64,000 nucleotides of DNA from Rhodanobacter sp. DHG33. GTDB taxonomy: Bacteria > Pseudomonadota > Gammaproteobacteria > Xanthomonadales > Rhodanobacteraceae. Shown piece after piece: positions 12,501 through 19,276 of the stretch; positions within the stretch are counted from its first letter, which is position 1; each line of letters opens with the position of its first letter. The DNA lies in NCBI RefSeq assembly GCF_014843005.1, contig NZ_JACYXM010000002.1, positions 620,001 through 684,000 on the forward strand, written 5' to 3'. The position numbers were made by a program, and so were the translations under genes. Under the pieces are notes generated by a model, which searched no databases, had not been told where the DNA came from, and saw nothing but the letters and a program-made list of their open reading frames with translations.

Positions 12501-13325
12501 GCCGGAATGCCTCAAAGGCCGGCCATGACCCACCAAGCGGTGCAGCAGCTCATTGATTGGTGGTACGCCTTCGAGCGGCACCGTCCTGGACTCGCAGCCA
12601 AGGTCGGCCTTGGCGATGACGACAACTTGGCGATCGCCACACCGACGGCTGCATACCGCCGTGAGCTGCGCGCATTCTGGCGACGCGTGCAGCGCCTGAT
12701 CTCCGAGCACGTGGAAATTCTCGACCCGCCGGTGGTTAGCGAACCCGAAGTGTTGCAGTTGTCGGCCGTGCTATCTCACGCCACATTGGGTGGCATGGCG
12801 CTCGCCCGGGAACGTGGTTGGATCTACCTCACCGAAGAGCCACAGTTACGGCTGGTGGCGACCGGGATTTTTCATGCGCGCGTAGCGAGCCCGCATCGCC
12901 TGCTGGTACATGCAGCATCACGGGCCTGGATCACCTCATCATGCGCCGCCGTCGCGCTGGCCACTATGATCCGGATGGGCTGGCGATGGGTGAGCTTCCC
13001 AGTATCCATGCTTCACACCGCCTCGCGCCTGCCTGACGAGAATCGCTGGCCCACCTTTCGCACGCTGGTCGGTTGCTTTCGCGACGCCAATCCTGACGTC
13101 GCAATCCCCGCTTTGCTCCATTTGCTCGAAGAGGTGGACCGTGGCCGATATTCTGGACTCAGCTCACGATATGTGAGGGAATTGGTCACTCAATCGTTGC
13201 CGCGATCGGTCCCCAACAGGCTGCGCCAGCTCTGGGCAAGACGTTTTGCCGAGGCCCATCCCCAGCACATGCATCGCGCAAGTTGTCAGTGTGTTACTGC
13301 GTGGGCAGGTGAAATTGTTGCATAG
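9573..13325 (+). CDS. Giant multidomain protein: PD-(D/E)xK-like nuclease, TPR-like repeats, GreA-C-like segment, PIN-like C-terminus
   Basis: The product has 1250 residues. Residues 1-110 resemble a restriction-endonuclease fold: FEDWLCVFIQEAYDLP, GGSGHAQQGVDLYG and LGVQAKAY give a likely E19, D50, Q64-x-K66 active site of the Mrr type. Residues about 180-750 are alpha-helical with TPR-like units (for example NLGHAYRVLEDYGRAAAEWD and FAGEVARAQALIEQAL). Residues about 765-850 contain PWISELLSARIGDECAL, which resembles the GreA C-terminal pattern. The last 300 residues look PIN-like: LVLDPIAVLLLVEIGADAV near residue 955, then ALARERGWIYLTEEPQLR near 1080. No transmembrane segments or signal peptide are seen. 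It follows the integrase remnant by 14 bases. A defence or abortive-infection effector is an inference from domains and location; I know no named system with this exact architecture. Confidence 0.7.
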   Translation: MTTTRCATLLKELDETAFEDWLCVFIQEAYDLPVPPQRHGGSGHAQQGVDLYGRLQGGGMLGVQAKAYVKKKLTTTALAKEIADAHDFVPALQRYIVCSLNSRHPRLQGHARMATMHDAPTVELLSLEDLAEQTERLPRAKADLFRRTMGADDVFAFMQAFGDQLRQTVAIMSPEMATLPDPRLKTIDDWIDAGRPQRALDDLAVYSGAIERATRRRLEMRAHFALGDLALVVDMARAEQREATPHAAILAYGAHAAALNGDTTTADSLLAQALSLMQSATQAEVVATYLRVHAFRHSEDFITLETFARTHLGDLMPVALALADSAFQLGDMAAATAWYVRAKQHRPMWPVGAHMNALGAELWALIQAAMVDGEAIKDRVRAVAVQLEELASEADALEAISLRIAPRINLGHAYRVLEDYGRAAAEWDRVLTLPYVDETLWLQRCLLCAHPGVPLPDDALATRWAVTPVSRLVLASACSFAGEVARAQALIEQALADPDLSDSDRAIGMIERLRLQSTADDDRATGDDVRAMLALFDAGNRTVPMLGWLASHAPKDDAALWRRVHDALMSLVITVDIDMVRRLIYTDDLLRSDLVDVAMVWLPVIKSDAQDANGQIVSAVAARTLLRLYVCSYRFAEARDLIAQLSASRPDDAAIALACAQALEQAGDRSAAYELLTSVIQRGQRAGAVLRSWAHAAVIVNRRRAARRLMRELVIAPTSADDYAHVLQARAWLRVRGNDQQLLASGVPITAETAATVFNTGMIHRRSRPPRVGYGHVVHLRITSDGDVRFDKRVCLTEAGDLILPGVEVLRADQYPWISELLSARIGDECALSEAPFAGCTATIIDVFEADRWSVVQALELVHRLPSEATGIEAVHGDVAGQVDSLTARLKTSQQNTQRVLHTATQGQSSIALTAGILRTSPRMLLRRSDPWRPAGHSGTSQDIDADDAVLAMGARLVLDPIAVLLLVEIGADAVIAGMPQRPAMTHQAVQQLIDWWYAFERHRPGLAAKVGLGDDDNLAIATPTAAYRRELRAFWRRVQRLISEHVEILDPPVVSEPEVLQLSAVLSHATLGGMALARERGWIYLTEEPQLRLVATGIFHARVASPHRLLVHAASRAWITSSCAAVALATMIRMGWRWVSFPVSMLHTASRLPDENRWPTFRTLVGCFRDANPDVAIPALLHLLEEVDRGRYSGLSSRYVRELVTQSLPRSVPNRLRQLWARRFAEAHPQHMHRASCQCVTAWAGEIVA

Positions 13326-13501
13326 TTACATGGGCCTTCATCACAGACATCTTTGCAATGTTTAATTTGACCGAGTCGGATTGGAAGTCGCACTGAAAGC
13401 AGCGTCATTCAACGCTCCTGACGTATCGCTGAAAGTTCTGTCTGAATTGCGCCCCCCCCTTTATTGCGATAAAGCAAGCTTGGAGAATCAGGAAATTCAC
13501 C

Positions 13502-13909
13502 ATGGCAACTGCGGTTTCTCTTCGCGACTATACCCAGCTTGATCAGCTCACTCACTCGCTCCTTCCCCCGGGGATGTTAAGGGCGCTTCTGGCGAGTGGT
13601 AGCGATGTCTTGGCCATTGATTACACCGATGACACGGGAACGTCACTCGCAGGCATCATTGTCTATCACGCAGTTCAAGGTGTCTCAATTCAGGTTAAGG
13701 ATAAGTTCCATCGTCGTGGAATCGCTACGGCTGCCGTGAAGCAGTTTTGCTCTCTGCGTAAAGCACGAGGTGATAAAACGCTTACCGCGAAGGGGATGGT
13801 TGGGGCGGCCGGTTATGCATTAATTTTGTCGCTAGGCGGCGTGCCGGTGGGCGAACCTCAACGGCTGAATGAGACGCAGTTCGAGCAGGAGTTCGTTATC
13901 AACCTATAG
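13502..13909 (+). CDS. Small GNAT-like protein
   Basis: The 135-residue product has a good upstream AGGA site eight bases from the ATG. Its middle reads FHRRGIATAAVKQF (residues 69-82), which fits the acetyl-CoA pyrophosphate-binding loop of GNAT acetyltransferases, preceded by strand-like GIIVYHAVQGVSIQVKDKF. The N-terminal part is short for the family, so it may be a divergent or minimal acetyltransferase. It lies 176 bases after the large nuclease gene on the same strand and might be its partner, but no overlap or shared operon signal proves that. Confidence 0.55.
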   Translation: MATAVSLRDYTQLDQLTHSLLPPGMLRALLASGSDVLAIDYTDDTGTSLAGIIVYHAVQGVSIQVKDKFHRRGIATAAVKQFCSLRKARGDKTLTAKGMVGAAGYALILSLGGVPVGEPQRLNETQFEQEFVINL

Positions 13910-14070
13910 TCGCGAGGTTCAAAGCCCGTTGTGCAATGAACGACCAGTGCAAATCGGCCTGTCGACAGGATTTATCTTTGATTGGACAAAAAAGCACATG
14001 AGTTTTTACTAGCTGCGTGCCTCCCTCGATTAAGCACTGGCGAAAATCTCGCGACATTGCAGCCTGTCGC

Positions 14071-15189
14071 CTATTGTGCGGCTGCCGGCGCGCGCCCGAT
14101 GACGTTTCCCTTGCCGTCATTGCAGATGTACTGACCACAAGTGATGCCGCCTTGGCCCAGGTCCGCCGGGTTCACTGGGAACATCTCCTTGGCGACATCG
14201 GCGACCGTCCCCATCGGTGTACCCGTGCCACCGACACACTGCCCGTTGGGCTCGCACTCAACCTGATATTCGGGGTAGCCCGAGGGTGCCATGTCCATGG
14301 CGGTCAACTCTGAGTGGATCAAGACCAGCGCGTCATCGATAGCGTCTAGCGGTGACTTACCCGGATAGAACGAAGCCACCACGTTGCCATAGGTGTTCAT
14401 CGTCACCTTCGAGCTGCTGCCCTGCGCTTGGACTGCCATATCGTGCTGAACGGCTTGCTGCATCGCCTGGGGGTTCGGAGCCTGTACCGGCTGTTGGGCC
14501 TGAGCTGCCTGCGGTGCCAGCGCACTGGCCGCAGAGGATCCAGAGCTACTTGTCCCATCGCCCGAATCACCCAGCACGCTGGAAAGTGCCGAAGCAGTGC
14601 CGCTACTCGCGGGACTGTTGTCTGGCGCGCTTCCGAAGTAGTTATCGAGCGAGTGCGGGCGACTATATAGGTAGCCAAAGCCACCTACCGCAGCAACAGC
14701 CACGATGACGATCAAGAGCACCCAAACTCCCTTGCCCACAGGGCGCTTCCCTGCTGGGGGAGACAATGTTTGGGAAGTGGTCGCTTGGGGTGCGGGTGGC
14801 TGCTCTACGGCCGTCATGTAGCCCTGGAGTACTTCTGCTTGGGCAACCTGCGGCCTGTCCGTCGCGAGAGGGGTTTGTGGCGCCGCCGCTTGGCCGATCT
14901 GCAACTTGGCTCGCTTGTACCCAAGAACGAACACGATCAAACGGACGAACACCAGAAAGCCCGCGAACATCTGGCCCGCAAAGTTGAACAGCAGCAGGAT
15001 CGCGAACATGATCGCGACCTGGATCCAGTAGCGCTGCAGCGGCTTCTGCGTGTTTCGCCAGCCTTGGAGCCAGCCGGCATGCTTTGCGCGCGTAGTCGGC
15101 TGGGGAAATTTATCGCCATAGGCCTTCATCACCATCACTGACAGATTGAAGGCTGTCAGCAACGTCAAAATCAAAGTTGCAGTGTCCAT
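14071..15189 (-). CDS. Membrane protein with serine/alanine-rich linker, unknown function
   Basis: The 372-residue product starts at the ATG with a strong GGGGGAA site. The N-terminal third has membrane segments (ATLILTLLTAFNLSVMVM, VAIMFAILLLFNFAGQMFAG, VFVRLIVFVLGY). A proline-rich cytoplasmic stretch and one more transmembrane helix (WVLLIVIVAVAAVGGFGYLY) follow. A low-complexity Ser/Ala/Gln linker leads to a soluble C-terminal domain with four cysteines (VECEPNGQC and TCGQYICND). The spacing suggests two disulfides, so the C-terminus is probably periplasmic. I do not recognise the family. The lipoprotein gene upstream on the same strand may be co-transcribed, though a strong hairpin separates them. 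Confidence 0.7.
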   Translation of the reverse strand: MDTATLILTLLTAFNLSVMVMKAYGDKFPQPTTRAKHAGWLQGWRNTQKPLQRYWIQVAIMFAILLLFNFAGQMFAGFLVFVRLIVFVLGYKRAKLQIGQAAAPQTPLATDRPQVAQAEVLQGYMTAVEQPPAPQATTSQTLSPPAGKRPVGKGVWVLLIVIVAVAAVGGFGYLYSRPHSLDNYFGSAPDNSPASSGTASALSSVLGDSGDGTSSSGSSAASALAPQAAQAQQPVQAPNPQAMQQAVQHDMAVQAQGSSSKVTMNTYGNVVASFYPGKSPLDAIDDALVLIHSELTAMDMAPSGYPEYQVECEPNGQCVGGTGTPMGTVADVAKEMFPVNPADLGQGGITCGQYICNDGKGNVIGRAPAAAQ

Positions 15190-15233
15190 TGTTCCCCCTA
15201 CTGGTTTGGGTTGGTTACACGCCAGCACGCAAG

Positions 15234-15263
15234 CACGAAGCGCTCCTTGCGGAGCGCTTCGTG
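15234..15263 (-). terminator. Strong hairpin between lipoprotein and membrane-protein genes
   Basis: A perfect 13-bp stem (CACGAAGCGCTCC at 15234-15246, GGAGCGCTTCGTG at 15251-15263) closes a 4-base loop. It follows the stop of the lipoprotein gene on the minus strand. There is no U-run after it, so it may be an intercistronic processing or attenuation structure instead of a full terminator. Confidence 0.55.
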
Positions 15264-15303
15264 TCTATGGGCGGTCGTTCCATGCAGCGCCTATCTTTCG
15301 ACG

Positions 15304-15945
15304 TCAGCCGCCGAGGTTTGTTTCGACAACATACTGCGCGTAGGTCGTCGTGTCGTTGCGAATCATGGCCTGGATGGCATGCTGAGTTCCGACGTCGTAG
15401 TAGTTCCTTAGCTTCTCTTTGCCGTTCTTATATTTGACATCGGAGCCAGCAAAGATAAGAACGGGGTCGCCGTTCTCGGACATGCTCCACTGGAACAGTT
15501 CCGCAACACTGGTCGGTCTGTAATCCGCTATCCGCTGTAGCTCAGCCGCCTGATCGGCATTTACCTTGGCGAAGAATTTGTCCTTGTCGCCGAAAACGGC
15601 AGGGTTGTAGTCGTGCTTTGCCATCTTCGCCATCGAGTTGATTTTGTTGGTCGCGTTGGCCTCTGCTGTGTTTACGTAGTCATCAACACCATTGAAAAAG
15701 CATCGGTACTCGACGATCTTTCGGCCCCGATCATCGGTGATCTCGTCCCACTTGACGGAGTCGCACACTTTCCGATTGTCGAAGGCCTGCCCTACGGTGT
15801 AGGACTGATCCTGATCGAGCGTCTGCTTCTTCACGATGCTGATGTCGTTGTTACCGCACGCGGCAAGGCAGGCACACCAGGCTAGCGGCAGCACTTTTAG
15901 AAAGGCGTGCGGAACTGACTTGGCGCCTCGAACTACATGCTTCAT
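15304..15945 (-). CDS. Putative lipoprotein, unknown function
   Basis: The 213-residue product has a basic N-terminus, a hydrophobic segment and a lipobox ending LAAC (near residue 30) followed by GNND, so it should be lipid-anchored. The mature part is charged, with no motif I recognise (CDSVKWDEITDDRG, AELFQWSMSENGDPVLIF, YDVGTQHAIQAMIRND). It precedes the membrane-protein gene on the same strand. The two may form a small envelope unit controlled by the divergent XRE regulator. Confidence 0.7.
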   Translation of the reverse strand: MKHVVRGAKSVPHAFLKVLPLAWCACLAACGNNDISIVKKQTLDQDQSYTVGQAFDNRKVCDSVKWDEITDDRGRKIVEYRCFFNGVDDYVNTAEANATNKINSMAKMAKHDYNPAVFGDKDKFFAKVNADQAAELQRIADYRPTSVAELFQWSMSENGDPVLIFAGSDVKYKNGKEKLRNYYDVGTQHAIQAMIRNDTTTYAQYVVETNLGG

Positions 15946-16058
15946 TTGTGTTCCCCTTCTTGCTTGATTTCAATGAGTTAGTCTCACTTCAAGGCACGAG
16001 CTGCTTGCAGCTTCTAAACGGCCGTAGCCTAGCTGTCCTGCTGCCAAACATCAAATCT

Positions 16059-16070
16059 TTTGATATCAAA
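16059..16070. promoter_or_regulatory. Perfect 12-bp palindrome in the divergent intergenic region
   Basis: TTTGATATCAAA is a perfect palindrome, with another ATCAAA half-site just upstream at about 16050. It lies between the minus-strand lipoprotein gene and the plus-strand XRE regulator, where an operator for that regulator would be expected. Confidence 0.45.
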
Positions 16071-16124
16071 TGTCGGCGTATCTAAACATGAGATTTAGGT
16101 TCACCTCGAACACGAGGTGGATCG

Positions 16125-16421
16125 ATGCAAAAGCCCAAAAAACAGCGACCGAAGGCCCCGCCAGCACCGAAGAGCTTGCACCGCCCCGAATACGCCGCGG
16201 TGCTCAAGGTGCTGCTTGAGTTACGCGAAGAGGCTGATTTGCTGCAGTCAGAGCTTGGAAAGAAGCTCGGGCGTTCGCAGTCATATGTCTCGATGGCAGA
16301 GCGCGGCGCGATCCGTCTCGATGCGCTGCAGTTACGAGATTGGTGCGCGGCATGTGGCACCACGTTAGCGGCCTTCGTCGAAACGCTCGAAGGGAAATGG
16401 AGCCAGGGGAAAAGGCGATAA
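16125..16421 (+). CDS. XRE-family helix-turn-helix regulator
   Basis: The 98-residue product has a basic, lysine/proline-rich N-terminus. A Cro/CI-type domain follows (about residues 25-85): VLKVLLELREEADLLQSELG, then KLGRSQSYVSMAERGAIRL, the typical recognition helix and 'E.G.R.' loop. It is DNA-binding and probably autoregulated. It is divergent from the lipoprotein gene and has a rho-independent terminator after it. The shape resembles small regulators of phage-like or toxin-antitoxin loci, but no toxin partner is adjacent. Confidence 0.8.
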   Translation: MQKPKKQRPKAPPAPKSLHRPEYAAVLKVLLELREEADLLQSELGKKLGRSQSYVSMAERGAIRLDALQLRDWCAACGTTLAAFVETLEGKWSQGKRR

Positions 16422-16461
16422 CTTCACCGAGCCATGGGGCATCGGTTCCCTCTTAGGGCAG

Positions 16462-16496
16462 AAAGAGCCCGAGTGATACCGGGCTCTTTGCTTTTT
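16462..16496 (+). terminator. Rho-independent terminator of the XRE gene
   Basis: A 10-bp stem (AAAGAGCCCG at 16462-16471, CGGGCTCTTT at 16480-16489) with an 8-base loop is followed by GCTTTTT. It lies 40 bases after the regulator's stop. Confidence 0.8.
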
Positions 16497-16587
16497 GGCG
16501 CTCCCTTCAAGTCACCAATTTCATCGCTTCGTCCCAAGCATGCCGCTTGAGCTGAGTGCCTTGTCGGTGCCGGTGCCTGCGTAGGAG

Positions 16588-17067
16588 TCAGACGAGGCCG
16601 CGACTGGCCAGGCTGACGCATGTTTCTCCGACCACAACGTGATCGAGGACGCGGACTCCCACTAAGGCCAGTGCTTCTTTCAGCTCCTTAGTGATGGCCC
16701 TGTCGAATGCGCTGGGTTCAGCGACTCCACTGGGATGGTTGTGGACAAGGATCACCGCGCATGCGTTGTGGCTCAGGGCGGCCCGGACCACTTCGCGCGG
16801 ATAGACGCTGGCGGCGTCGGCTGTACCGGTGAACAGCCGCTGGCAGTTCAGGATGCGGTGCCGGTTGTCGAGCCAGAGGGCGTGGAACTCTTCATGGAGT
16901 AGGCCGCCGAGCCGCACGCGCAGGAAGTTGAAAGCATCGGCGGCGTTATGAATGACACCGAGTCGCTGCAGCCGAGCACGAAGGATGTTCTCCGCAGCGG
17001 CCAGGATCTCGTGATCTTTCGCAGGATCGTTTGATGCTTTGAGGATGGCTGATCGTGCTTTGTTCAT
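16588..17067 (-). CDS. RadC-type JAB/MPN domain protein
   Basis: The 159-residue product is the JAB metalloprotease-like domain of the RadC/YeeS family without the N-terminal helix-hairpin-helix part. The zinc-site pattern is intact: a Glu in LLHEEFHALWLDN, then VHNHPSGVAEPSAFD (HxH, ten residues, D). Such short RadC proteins are common on genomic islands and plasmids, and their biochemical role is unclear. The ATG at 17067 has GGGG upstream. It is preceded on the same strand by a glycine-zipper protein gene and a long hairpin. Confidence 0.9.
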   Translation of the reverse strand: MNKARSAILKASNDPAKDHEILAAAENILRARLQRLGVIHNAADAFNFLRVRLGGLLHEEFHALWLDNRHRILNCQRLFTGTADAASVYPREVVRAALSHNACAVILVHNHPSGVAEPSAFDRAITKELKEALALVGVRVLDHVVVGETCVSLASRGLV

Positions 17068-17098
17068 GGTGACAGACCCCTTGTTTGGACGGCATAAA

Positions 17099-17132
17099 CG
17101 CCCAGCGCCCGGTCAAAGCCGGGCGCTGGGCG
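17099..17132 (-). terminator. Long GC-rich hairpin between glycine-zipper gene and radC-like gene
   Basis: A perfect 14-bp stem (CGCCCAGCGCCCGG at 17099-17112, CCGGGCGCTGGGCG at 17119-17132) closes a 6-base loop. On the minus strand it follows the glycine-zipper gene and lies just upstream of the radC-like start; TTTATG follows it, so termination is possible but weak. Confidence 0.6.
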
Positions 17133-17169
17133 TATGCACGGATGGTTAGGTACACGGAATGCTGTGGTA

Positions 17170-17571
17170 TCAGCCCGGCTTGGTGCCGAAGGTGTAGCCA
17201 CAGTCGGTACAGCGGTACTTGTCGAGGACGTTGTCGTCGATAACCTCGCCGAACGCGGCGCCAGCTGCACAGCCTGTGGCGCCTCCGATCAGCATCGCTA
17301 GTACGCCGCCGGTGAATGCGCCGATGGCAGAACCGATCGGGCCGCCTACGGCCCCGGCAACTGCACCGACCTCAGCACCTGACAGCACCAGGGCAACGCC
17401 GCTGGTCGCGCCGGCCACTGCACCGATGGTGCCGCCGACCTTTTTGCCGTACAGGCGGGTTTGGATGCGGATCGAACGGCACACTGGACAAGAGGGAGTG
17501 CCCGGTATCAGGCCAGATGCTGGGATGGGTTCGTTTCGGTCTAGCGGGATAAGCGATGTTTGTTCATGCAT
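17170..17571 (-). CDS. Glycine-zipper membrane protein flanked by zinc-ribbon cysteines
   Basis: The 133-residue product starts at the ATG with an AGGAG site; the longer open frame upstream is not needed. A CPVC pair near residue 28 and a CTDC pair near the end could together bind one zinc. Between them lie about 75 residues of Gly/Ala-rich hydrophobic sequence (for example GAVAGAVGGPIGSAIGAFTG) typical of glycine-zipper membrane domains. Such proteins insert into membranes; bacteriocin-like or stress-related roles are known for some, and nothing assigns one here. It is divergent from the yjfI operon. Confidence 0.7.
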   Translation of the reverse strand: MHEQTSLIPLDRNEPIPASGLIPGTPSCPVCRSIRIQTRLYGKKVGGTIGAVAGATSGVALVLSGAEVGAVAGAVGGPIGSAIGAFTGGVLAMLIGGATGCAAGAAFGEVIDDNVLDKYRCTDCGYTFGTKPG

Positions 17572-17841
17572 CACCAACACTCCTAAGCAAAGAGGCACCC
17601 GTGCAGGGATCTGCATAGATGAAGCGGTACGGATGGTCCGCTCGTATAGGTGATGTATGGCTGAAAAACTTTCGAATGAACGCAGACATCGCCGCGCTTT
17701 GAAGCTCCCTCTAGCTGTAGCTGCTGACAAAAAGATGTATTGCGCACCCAAGCCAGGCTGTACCACTAGTGGGGGTGGAGCCTATCGACAAACTATGGTT
17801 GCCACATTTCGTCAATCGGCCATGCCAGTGAGATAGTGTAT

Positions 17842-17880
17842 CAACTCCATTACATGTAATGATTACTTGTAATGGAGTTG
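17842..17880. promoter_or_regulatory. Tandem operator / 12-bp inverted repeat before yjfI
   Basis: CAACTCCATTAC (17842-17853) and GTAATGGAGTTG (17869-17880) are perfect inverted copies. Nested inside are two near-identical boxes: ATTACATGTAAT (17849-17860, a perfect palindrome) and ATTACTTGTAAT (17862-17873), one helical turn apart (13 bases centre to centre). The right arm abuts the GGAG ribosome binding site of yjfI. This is most simply a two-dimer repressor operator; as RNA it could also hide the ribosome binding site. Confidence 0.7.
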
Positions 17881-17890
17881 GAGCAACGCG

Positions 17891-18511
17891 ATGCCACAAA
17901 AGAAAAGCAGCCCTTCGCCCGGTGCGATCGCCCAACGGCGCTTCCGGGAGCGCATGCGAGACATGGGGCTGTCCCCCTATCAAGTCTTTATCCGAGAGGA
18001 GCACAAGGAAGCCCTCTCGCGCATCGAGCAGACCTTGCGGTTACCCACTCTTCCTTCCTACGTCTATCTCATGGACAACCAAGCTATGGCACACCACTGG
18101 ACGACTCGTTCCTTGTTCGAGGCGCTGCAGGCCTCCGACTACATCAAAGAAGGCCGTGCACGGATTACGCTGGAGCATGCTCCTGAGGCGGTGATCCATA
18201 TCGAGGCGCACGATCACGGCGACCTGCCCATGCAGATGCTGGCCTCCGGCACGGAAGTGCACGTGTCCACCGTGCTCTGCCTCGCGTCGAGCGTGAAGGA
18301 TCGCGGCACCTTCAACGAGGCTTGTCTGCGCCTGAACCCGATCTACCCGCTATCGAACATCGGCCTCAGCACCGTGCATGGCGACGATGCCTACATCGTA
18401 TTCGGCCAGCTGTCGGCGCTGTCGCCGCTGGCCAACGTGATCGAGGAGATCCATACCCTCGGCCACTGCGCCACGCAGGCCGCCCACGAACTCCATTCCC
18501 ATCTGCACTGA
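17891..18511 (+). CDS. yjfI: YjfI family protein (DUF2170)
   Basis: The 206-residue soluble protein starts just after the tandem operator. The N-terminal 60 residues are basic and helical (AIAQRRFRERMRDMGLSPYQ). The rest matches DUF2170/YjfI: a middle domain with LASGTEVHVSTVLCLA and a C-terminal SALSPLANVIEEIHTLG. YjfI is found with PspA/IM30-type proteins and is thought to take part in an envelope-stress system; its activity is unknown. It is the first gene of the yjfI-yjfJ-yjfK-DUF1190-yjfC run, 7 bases before yjfJ. Confidence 0.8.
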   Translation: MPQKKSSPSPGAIAQRRFRERMRDMGLSPYQVFIREEHKEALSRIEQTLRLPTLPSYVYLMDNQAMAHHWTTRSLFEALQASDYIKEGRARITLEHAPEAVIHIEAHDHGDLPMQMLASGTEVHVSTVLCLASSVKDRGTFNEACLRLNPIYPLSNIGLSTVHGDDAYIVFGQLSALSPLANVIEEIHTLGHCATQAAHELHSHLH

Positions 18512-18518
18512 GGCAACC

Positions 18519-19211
18519 ATGGCCATCATCGAGAAACTCATCACGCTGGTGCGCGGCACCGCCACCGAAGCCGGCCAGGCTATCGTCGATCGCAACGCGA
18601 TCACGATACTGGAGCAGGAAATCCGGGATTCGAATGCCGCCCTCGACCAGTCGAAAATCGACCTGACTAAGCTCATGGCCGAGCGCAAGATCGCCAGCGA
18701 CAAGCTGGACGCCAAGAAGGCGAAGGTCGCGGACTTCAATGCCACCATCCAGAAGCTGGTGGATAAGGGTGACCAGCAGCCGCTGGCGCTCGAGGTTGCC
18801 GGCAAAGTCGCCGCGCTCGAAAGCGAGATCGCCTCGGATGGCACAACCATCAAGGGTATGGACGACAACATCGAGCGGTTGCGCGGTTCGATCCGCCAGG
18901 CCGAGTCCACCGTCGAGCACCTCACTCGCCAGATCGACACCGTGAAGGCCACTGCCTCGGTGCAGCGCGCGCAGGAAGCAATCTCGTCGCGCACATCGGG
19001 CTCGAACGCCAAGCTGCGTACCGCCATGGATTCGCTGGATCGCATCCAGGAGCAGCAGCGCTTGAAGGACGCGCAATTGGATGCGGCAAAGCAACTCGAA
19101 GAGGCCAGTGGCGACGGTGACCTCCAGAAACGCCTGCAGGCAGCGGGGGTCGTACCCACCGACATGGCGGCGGCGGACGTGCTCGCGCGCTTCACCAAGC
19201 CGGTAGGCTGA
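18519..19211 (+). CDS. yjfJ: PspA/IM30 family protein (YjfJ)
   Basis: The 230-residue protein is almost entirely coiled coil (about residues 25-180), as expected for PspA/IM30, the bacterial ESCRT-III-like membrane-remodelling proteins. It starts MAIIEKLITLVRGTATEAGQ, which places an amphipathic helix at the N-terminus as in PspA, and continues NAITILEQEIRDSNAALDQS, which matches the family's helix alpha-1/2 pattern. It should bind stressed inner membrane and assemble into rings or rods. The neighbouring genes match the yjf cluster of enterobacteria. No pspB/pspC or pspF is in view. Confidence 0.88.
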   Translation: MAIIEKLITLVRGTATEAGQAIVDRNAITILEQEIRDSNAALDQSKIDLTKLMAERKIASDKLDAKKAKVADFNATIQKLVDKGDQQPLALEVAGKVAALESEIASDGTTIKGMDDNIERLRGSIRQAESTVEHLTRQIDTVKATASVQRAQEAISSRTSGSNAKLRTAMDSLDRIQEQQRLKDAQLDAAKQLEEASGDGDLQKRLQAAGVVPTDMAAADVLARFTKPVG

Positions 19212-19276
19212 TGCATCACGCCGGCGGCGCACATCGCGCGCCGCCGGCCTTACTAACAGGGGCGAAAGGACACACC

